Positions 57,201 through 64,000 of a stretch of 64,000 nt of DNA are shown piece after piece. Numbering within the stretch: position 1 is the first letter of the stretch; each line of letters opens with the position of its first letter. This stretch comes from Xanthostigma xanthostigma (lineage: Eukaryota; Arthropoda; Insecta; Raphidioptera; Raphidiidae). The position numbers and the translations under genes were made by a program. Where the stretch lies: NCBI GenBank assembly GCA_963575645.1, contig OY754469.1:18494001-18558000 (forward strand), in the 5' to 3' direction. The notes beneath the pieces were generated by a model. It had not been told where the DNA came from, did not search any database, and saw only the letters and a list, made by a program, of their open reading frames with translations.

Positions 57201-57808
57201 ATCATCAAAGTACTTTTTATCTATCTCTGATCGAACCGTATTTAATGACGAGAAATCTATTTAAAACACGATAGACAACTTAGACTTAAGGCTCGTTGTA
57301 AACACGGTACCTATTTTGTTTGTTTAATACCAACAAAGTATTTTTAGAGTAAAAAGAGACTGTGTATTTTACACTACACACTACAGAAGTAAAAAAAAAA
57401 ACGAAAAAAGAGGGGCCGTCATGGGACGCCTGATAAATGTAGAACATAAATTTAAACGAAATTATGGTAACTAAATTTTGTCTTGTAACTAAATTTCGCC
57501 ATGTAATGTAACTTATCCCTGTAACGAATTTCGTCCTGTAAAAAACTTTCAACCTGTAATGTAACTTACCAATATACAATATAACCTCGAAAATCCCGTC
57601 CTGTCTATGAAATACCCAAGAAAAATTTTTTTTCACCAGTAATTTTCTCAATTATCTTCCCATTGAACTTTGAAAAATTTGATTTTGACAGCTCGGTAAC
57701 TTGACAGATTTGCGTTTTCGAAAGAAGTTTCCAACAAAAGTTGTATTTTTTTGCCAACTCAATCAAAATACTTCATAAAAAATGGGGGTTGCTGTTTAAA
57801 AAATTCGA
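54247..57808. other. No gene recognised
   Basis: AT-rich spacer. 55990-56245 is the second copy of the dispersed repeat at 45230. Other frames are motif-free. Confidence 0.4.
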
Positions 57809-57843
57809 CTTACCCCCAACCCCCGAGTAGGGTTGGGGGTAAG
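57809..57843. repeat. Perfect 14-bp-stem C/G-rich hairpin
   Basis: CTTACCCCCAACCC, loop CCGAGTA, GGGTTGGGGGTAAG. Stable as RNA or DNA cruciform, and the C/G runs could alternatively form quadruplex/i-motif structure. No T-run follows, so a terminator is not indicated. Confidence 0.8.
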
Positions 57844-59531
57844 GGGGATGATAATGTCCCCGAACGATTCGCCATATTGTATTTATTTGATTCCTATGTC
57901 AAGAAGGTTGCGTAACAAAAGCTAATCCACCATCTTTGGGCCTCCGTCATAATGGATTTATCAATAATTGCCACCGGACTTATACATGTGTGCAAAGTTT
58001 TAAAGCTCTAGCTTAATTAGACCTAGTCGAAATTTTGATTGCAAGTTTTGACCCAAACGAACTCACTGACTGACAAGTTAAATAGAAGCTTGTATTTATA
58101 AAACGTTTCTCGGTCCATTTGTATCATTTTGCACAATCTCTGAGACAGTCTCGCGTTTGCAAACGCATAAAATTAATAATACAAAACCGTATCAGAGACA
58201 GTTATGTTTACGATTGTAGTTACAGAGGATAAAGTCGTTTTCTTAAGCAGCCCAGTCTGGTTGTAAACATGTCGATCTATATAGCGAGTAGCCACAGTTC
58301 TGATACAGAAATAATGGCGAGAAACTGCAGCTGTAATAGGCTTCCGTGTGAGTTTCACATCTGTTTTACTACAAGCAACAGATGTACTGAAGCACCTAAG
58401 TCGACAATCATTTAAAGATGTTTGTTCTTCAGGTACTATTCCGTACAATATCGAAAGAAACATGCACACGCTATCAGGACTGGGCTGGAAATACATTCGG
58501 ATCCGGGAAAAGCCAATAATGTTTACATTTAATTATTATTAATTTAAATTTACCGCGCTCTAATCCGAAAGTTCATGCTGACTGTGCCCAAGCTAACAAA
58601 CAGTAAAATGTTTCGTCTTTGATATTTTAAAAACGGAACAACATAGTGCCTCGCAGTTTATTATTTTGTATTTGTTAGCGACTAATTTAGATTTAATTAG
58701 ATTTTTTCTCGTATTCCGGGCCACCCAATTAACCATTCCGTCAAGTTTCAACTTTAAAATCAATTTTTTTTAAATTTTGTTGATATTTTTTTTCGATTTT
58801 CTTAAAGGATTTTTGCAAGGGATAAATTGGCAGAAATATTTTTTCTGCAATTAGGAGTTTCCCCCCAGATGCCCTTCAGTCATTTTCTGCCATTTAGCAG
58901 AGGAATTTTTAATTTTGCCGTTTTTTTAAGTGTCCCAGCGTCGTATCGCAACGCGCTAGACCCCTACTCCACTAAGCGGATTTGTATAGAGGGGGACTTA
59001 GACTACATGAAAGAGAACGTTTCTGCCACTAAGTGCTCCTCGATCATTTATTCCACAGTCCTTGAATTATAAGGTAGTTCGTGTTTATTAATCTTTCTTC
59101 ATAATATTCTGTCATAAAACAAAATTTGACGTCTGACGAAATCGCGGATTCTGTCAAATTTAATTTAAAACGAGAATATAAAAAAGTGACACATAAAATT
59201 ACATTTTATTTAAAAAATTAAAAAAATTAAACTTTTTATACCTATATAATTTTTGTTATTGTATGATAATAAAAAATCGCGATTATTTCCAAATAGAACC
59301 ACACAGCAAAATGAACTAGGTCCATAAACACGGGGACACTTTCTGTATCGAGATAAGCTAGTGCAGTCCTGCACGTTTTGTTTGCCAAAGAAATCGCTTT
59401 TAACAAAAACACTTAGAATCTCCGATTATTACGATTTACTAATGTATAGTCATTTGTAACAAGCACTTGACTTGAGTTTAACCACACATTTCTATAAACG
59501 TAGTTTTTCCTCTTTTAAGCATAGTATATAG
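57844..59531. other. No gene recognised
   Basis: Spacer. A 107-codon minus frame (58173-58496) and an 81-codon plus frame (58827-59072) have balanced composition but no motif that I know. Confidence 0.4.
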
Positions 59532-59923
59532 TAACTTAAAAAAAAAGAATTTCGAGGCAGACAAGAAATTGAAATCAAGCTCGAAATTCTGTGCCTAAGA
59601 CGTCGAAAAAAAAATGAATTTTGAGGCAGACAAGGAATTGAAATCCAACTTCGAAATTCTGTGCTTATAAAAGCTACAAGAGCAACAGCAAAAAAATGCA
59701 AAGACGGTGTTCGCATAACTCCTTTAGTTACCACTAAAAAAACGCCGTCTGTGCACTTTTTTTTGCTGTTGCTCTTGTAGCTTTTATAAGCACAGAATTT
59801 CGAAGTTGGATTTCAATTCCTTGTCTGCCTCAAAATTCATTTTTTTTTTCGACGTCTTAGGCACAGAATTTCGAGCTTGATTTCAATTTCTTGTCTGCCT
59901 CGAAATTCTTTTTTTTTAAGTTA
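59532..59923. repeat. Nearly perfect long hairpin (arms about 175 bp)
   Basis: TAACTTAAAAAAAAAGAATT at 59532 is matched by its inverse ending at 59923. The arms (59532-59711 and 59751-59923) are almost identical by eye apart from A/T-run lengths and a few bases near the 40-bp loop. Each arm itself holds two tandem 73-bp units (AATTTCGAGGCAGACAAG and AATTTTGAGGCAGACAAG), and the first unit is again palindromic (AGAATTTCGAG / CTCGAAATTCT). Confidence 0.95.
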
Positions 59924-60563
59924 TAATTCTGAGATTCAGTAGCCTCAAGTTTTTGAATTTAGCACAGAACGAAGTTTTTACTTCTCCGAAGTTTTTTTTT
60001 TAAGATTTCACGTCTTTTTCCAAAGTGTGAGACATTATTTTTATTTTTTCTCCAAAAAATAAACATATGTGCATTTTTAGAATTAAGAGGCCACAGATTC
60101 CATGAAGGCCAATTTTGAAGGCATGAAAAAAAATCAATGAACAAGGCCAACCATTAAAAATACAAAATTTTTTTCATATCATTTGTAAAATACTTATTTT
60201 GCATTAAAAAAAGAAGTTTCACTTTGAAAACTTTCCTCTTTTTAATTTTTGTTGCACTTTTTATGATGAATATGTTTTTTAATAAATTAAATTATTTAAA
60301 TCTAACTTCAATCATATATTTTGTTATTTTTTAATAAAAAATTTGACGAAAGTGTATTTTTCAAAAAACAAGAAAATAAAAAAAATTAAAAATTAAAAAA
60401 GAAATAAATATATGTATGTATTTGAGAACAAAATTGAGAAAATAAAAAAAACAATTAAAAATATAAAAAAAATTAAATAAAAAAAAAATAAAAATAAAAA
60501 ATATGATTATATATAAATATCAAGTGGAAATAAAATGGAGTAGAAAAAAAAAATTTTTCCAAT
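59924..60563. other. No gene; A/T-rich low complexity
   Basis: 60340-60500 is almost pure A/T with AAAAATTAAA-type runs. Confidence 0.5.
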
Positions 60564-60647
60564 GATGCTGGCGGGAATCGAACCCGAGACCCTGTTATTA
60601 GTGTTATTACTAGTCTAACGTCGTAACCGCTAGTCCACGGGCACGCT
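60564..60647 (-). tRNA. tRNA-like sequence, probable pseudogene or SINE head
   Basis: The minus strand carries an A-box-like GTGGACTAGCGGTTACGACG and a B box GGGTTCGATTCCCGC, followed about 20 nt later by a T-run. The T-stem has four pairs, but the acceptor ends (GTGCCCG / CAGCATC) pair poorly. The segment where the anticodon arm should be is about 12 nt too long (TTAGACTAGTAATAACACTA). It is therefore either a degenerate tRNA, an intron-containing one I cannot resolve, or the head of a SINE. Confidence 0.4.
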
Positions 60648-60961
60648 CAGAGTATAAGCTGTTATTGTGGTACAGAAGTATATATGGGTGATACGAAAAA
60701 TCGGTCCTATGAAAGTCACGTGGTCACAGAACTATAAAACTTGGAAACTGGTCTCATATACACGGCGTTATATGGGAGCTAGGCAAAATCAATGTATAAG
60801 AATACGTTAGAGATACGTCGGCATTTGGCACAGAAAAGAATCTCTAACGAGATTCTTCGATAATATCTAGGCTGGAATGAGTTATATTACTCCCGAGTAA
60901 TTGACATAATGTAAGAAAACAAGAGCCTGCTAGTTTTAACAGTCAGACAAATTATAATATC
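60648..60961. other. No feature recognised
   Basis: Spacer between the tRNA-like sequence and a Helitron-like repeat. Confidence 0.4.
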
Positions 60962-61310
60962 ACTAGCGGTCCCGCCTGGTTTCACCCGGGTGCAAAAGAA
61001 CGAATGGGGGAAAGGAACATGAGTAAGCACATTCATCTTAGTCTACCGAGATGAATGTTGTGTTCAAATTTCATGATGATCGGAGGTACCGTTCAAAAGT
61101 TTTGTCGAACGGACAAATTTTGAGTTATATTTTGTAACACTTTTCATTGATGCTCCGCTCCTATTGGTCGTAGCGTGATATTATATAGCCTATAGACTTC
61201 CTCGATAAATGGGCTATCTAACTAAAAAAATTTTCAATTCGAACTAGTAGTTCCTGAGATTAGCGCGTTCAACCAAACAAACAAACAAACAAACTGTTCA
61301 GCTTTATAAA
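60962..61310 (-). repeat. Helitron-like repeat, longest copy
   Basis: Minus orientation starts TTATAAAGCTGAACAGTTTG with GTTT repeats and GAACGCGCTAATCTCAGGAA. It ends ACCCGGGTGAAACCAGGCGG followed by GACCGCTAGTG. It joins the 5' half seen alone at 36595 and the 3' half seen alone at 29936, so those are truncated copies of this family. Confidence 0.75.
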
Positions 61311-61425
61311 TAAATAAAAGTGTCGTCCAATTTTTTTCAGATTGAAAAAAATAAAATTATAAATCAATATTACAAAAGATGACGTTTCTATCCGGATTTG
61401 GATCTTCTTCAGAAATGATCTAAAA
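61308..61425 (-). repeat. Penelope-like fragment with intact hammerhead-like core
   Basis: The minus strand reads CTGAAGA (61412-61406), AGATCC-aaatcc-GGATA (a 4-bp AUCC/GGAU stem), then GAAACGTC (61388-61381). Further on are CAATCTGAAAAAAATTGGAC and a TTTTATTTATTTA tail. CUGANGA and GAAA in that order around a stem are the invariant core of hammerhead ribozymes, which are known in the terminal repeats of Penelope-like elements. The family is shared with 2695 and 38965. No RT or GIY-YIG frame is present. Confidence 0.6.
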
Positions 61426-62145
61426 ACTATATAATAATTTATTAGTATCTATATTTTTTAAATAAGTAGTCATGGATATCTAAGTACCTAAAAAGAAAGA
61501 AAAAATGCATTAAAAAACAAAATATTATTTCTAAATAATATCATAAATATTACTTAAATTTTCCGTATTTGAAATTTGTATTTTCTGTCGATTTTTCCAT
61601 AACGTTCCTCACTAAACCAAGTCGATTTAGGGCGTTTACTACTTTAAAAGACACATAAAAGCTTTAGTAATAATATGTGATATATACTATAAAAAAGTTA
61701 TTGTAGTCATTATTCGTTTGATTCTAATATTTGTTTTAGAATCATATTTCGTCATTAAACGGTTCAGACTTAAAACGAATAATAGCATTATCTCTATTGT
61801 AGCAGGTTGCGTCGTTTTATTATGAGGTATATTACCTTAAATATAAAGTAATAAATTTTCAGAGATGTTTTCCTTTTTCGTATAAAATACTTATGCTTGG
61901 AATATAATCGCTGTTTTCAAGAGTGAATAATATTACAGGCGGAAAATACAGGAATTAGGAAGGAGAAATTTTGCCGCCAGTAATAATATATGAGGCTGTA
62001 TAATATATTGTGTAAAGAATATACAGAGTTGGAGCTTAAAGGTCTGCATCGACTTTCTGGTTAAAATTTCGTTCGCCCATTTTTATTTTTTATATTTGAT
62101 AATGATAGTATAGAATATAGATTAATACTTTACATAATATGTGAG
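61426..62145. other. No gene recognised
   Basis: AT-rich spacer; nothing supported. Confidence 0.4.
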
Positions 62146-62222
62146 GTTAATTATAGGATTACTTGAGCAGGTTGGATAAAATTTATCCAACCTGTCTAAG
62201 TACTCGATAATCTATAATTAAC
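62146..62222. ncRNA. Precursor-miRNA-like hairpin (77 nt)
   Basis: Outer stem GTTAATTATAG / CTATAATTAAC and inner stem CAGGTTGGATAAA / TTTATCCAACCTG, joined by a partly paired TTACTTGAG / CTAAGTACTC segment. Size and long near-continuous pairing resemble a pre-miRNA, although the terminal loop is nearly absent, which argues for a small palindromic MITE instead. Confidence 0.45.
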
Positions 62223-64000
62223 ATTTATTAACATTGATGAGAGCAACAACCCTAATAATATGTAATGTATTTATATAAATTTTTTACACCTAGAAAATAT
62301 TAATTTACATAATATTCCTATTAAATATAGCGCGTAAAGTTTCGAGAAATATTTCTTGTTTTGCTACATTTCATTTTTAACCCGTAACTGCTGATCAAGA
62401 GTTAAACAAACCCCCACAAAAACAGTAACACAATGCTTTTATCAGTGGCGAGAGATCTGTCACTTTCCGTTTAATTTTAATCAGCTCCCTCTCTTGGCAC
62501 TCGGACAGTCCACGCGCTTCGGAAAATTTTGCACTTGCCAAACCCCATCGCACCAGAAGGTGCGTGATTGGAAAAATTTCTTCGGTCTTCGCATAAACAT
62601 TTTTTTATATAATTTTGTATGTAACTATACCTACATATTGCCAGAAGCCCATTTTGTCATTTTATGAATTTGTATGTTCGTTTTATTATAATTTAATTGT
62701 ATTTAAACCATATCTTTTGTTACAATACAACATTTTTACACGGTGTAATGTGTATCACCATTCCAACTCAAAATTGTGAATTTTCAAAATTGTACAATAT
62801 TTTTCTGCATTGAAGTTCCCCGAATCCGCAAAAACGTATTTTTGTAGGTACAGTCTGTTTGTTTATTAGTCTATGAGGACGATACAGGTCAAACAGCTGA
62901 CCGAAATTTTGTAAGATGTTTGACATTCAAATACGAAAAACCCTGAAAATTAGCGCTAGAGCAAAAGAGATATGCGCTATAACGTTGTTTTTTTCTCTCA
63001 TAAAAGTATACTTTTCGTAATGATTTATTATTCTATTTATTTTTCCAAGATAGTTTCGCAAAAAAAATTGTCTCTAGCTTTTATTTTTCCGAAAATATTT
63101 TGAAAAATAAAAAAAAATCAGCCGTTATTTTGTTCTGGAAGATCTGTCAAAAAGAAATTAGGTAGCATGCTTTGGTTAATTTTTACATATAATACAATAT
63201 TATGTAACCATGCAAATAAATACCAAATGTCTTAATATTTAATACTAATCGTAACCCTAATTAATATTAGTTTTAGGAAAAATTTTTATATCCGCTTTTT
63301 TCCAAAATCGATTCCTTGTTTTGGGGCTTACATAATCCCACGTCACCAATGACGGGTTGACACGGGTATATTTGTATAATTGAATCTTTATTTATCAAAA
63401 CGTTAACAATAAGTAATTACATTTTTCTATTTGGAGATTACCTAAAGGTTTTTTTTCTCTTTAAAATAAAAAAAGGTTAACCGACAATCTTCCCGAATGG
63501 ACTGAGTGCTTTCTCATCTAGATAAAAGTCGGAGAGGTACTAGCTACGGGCCTTTGTATGCCTCGGAAAATATTACCTCTCCCATCATACCGGATGATCT
63601 GAGGAGTAATAATCATAAATGATTAACGTTTTTGACGAAAAAAAAATGTTTTTTTTTATAAAATAAAAATATAAGTTTGTCGCAAATACTGTCATCGTGA
63701 TGTTTTGAGTATATTATGTACTCTTCAGCATATTTCATTTAAAACATTATTTAAGATGAAGTAAACATACTAAATAAACAATTTGTTGCATAATTATTCA
63801 CATTAAAATATTGTGTCTGTAATACAATTTTATAATTAAATCAGTTTTCATTTTTAAACCAACGGTTTGGTTTTAAAATGAAATTAACATTTAAATTGTA
63901 AATGACAGTTTTATGTAATTATGAAATATGTGTAGCACTAATTCATTTAAAATAAATTATAAAATATCAATAATTTTCAGTTGTCATTTTAATCCATAGA
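62223..64000. other. No gene recognised to the right edge
   Basis: AT-rich DNA without frames over 60 codons. Nothing I can support. Confidence 0.45.

Noticed and set aside
58173-58496. 107-codon minus frame
   Set aside because: Balanced composition but no recognisable domain, and no splice or start support that I could judge.
1-64000. CRISPR arrays, bacterial operons, phage or plasmid features
   Set aside because: The tandem repeats are contiguous satellites without unique spacers, and the element content is eukaryotic throughout.

Overview
This window is repeat-dominated, AT-rich, non-coding-looking DNA from an animal genome, almost certainly an insect. The evidence is Ty3/gypsy, Jockey, Penelope-like, hAT, PIF/Harbinger, mariner-type and Helitron-like elements, plus fragments of dispersed repeats I associate with Lepidoptera and other insects. 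I found no convincing intact host protein gene. The only long intact reading frame belongs to a retrotransposon. Order-level placement (Lepidoptera or a hemipteran) is inference.

Layout. 1-1915: a 31-bp satellite running off the left edge. 2003-2834: remnants of a spliced TE-associated or zinc-finger-type gene and a head-to-head Penelope-like fragment. 3595-14040: two complete, adjacent, minus-strand Ty3/gypsy elements in an (AT)n tract, only 18 bp apart. The first (3595-9182) has LTRs that appear identical and an uninterrupted gag-pol. The second (9201-14040) has two frameshifts at homopolymers and has lost the integrase core. Both use the same tRNA-Leu-like primer site, and both carry a tandem hairpin-forming repeat between pol and the 3' LTR.

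14-64 kb is a TE graveyard. It holds DNA-transposon derivatives with readable target-site duplications (hAT at 30857, 37514, 40278, 40301 and 42166; PIF/Harbinger-like at 15082 and 24148; mariner/pogo-like at 16048; a TTAA-flanked element at 16971). It holds at least six foldback repeats of several hundred bp (18658, 30813, 42766, 53279, 59532 and a shorter one at 34545). It also holds Helitron-like repeats, a Helitron helicase tail (38255), a decayed SGNH hydrolase frame (31435), a Jockey RT tail (50530) and two tRNA-like sequences (36494, 60564).

The most unusual signals are: (i) a string of about 16 mini-hairpins with a nearly constant 7-nt loop but different stems in the 3' region of the intact gypsy element (4014-4480); (ii) a Helitron-like copy split by two hAT insertions, one carrying a third hAT inside it, with the empty sites confirmed by a sister copy in the same window; (iii) a nearly perfect 390-bp hairpin at 59532; and (iv) hammerhead-ribozyme-like cores in the Penelope-like fragments.
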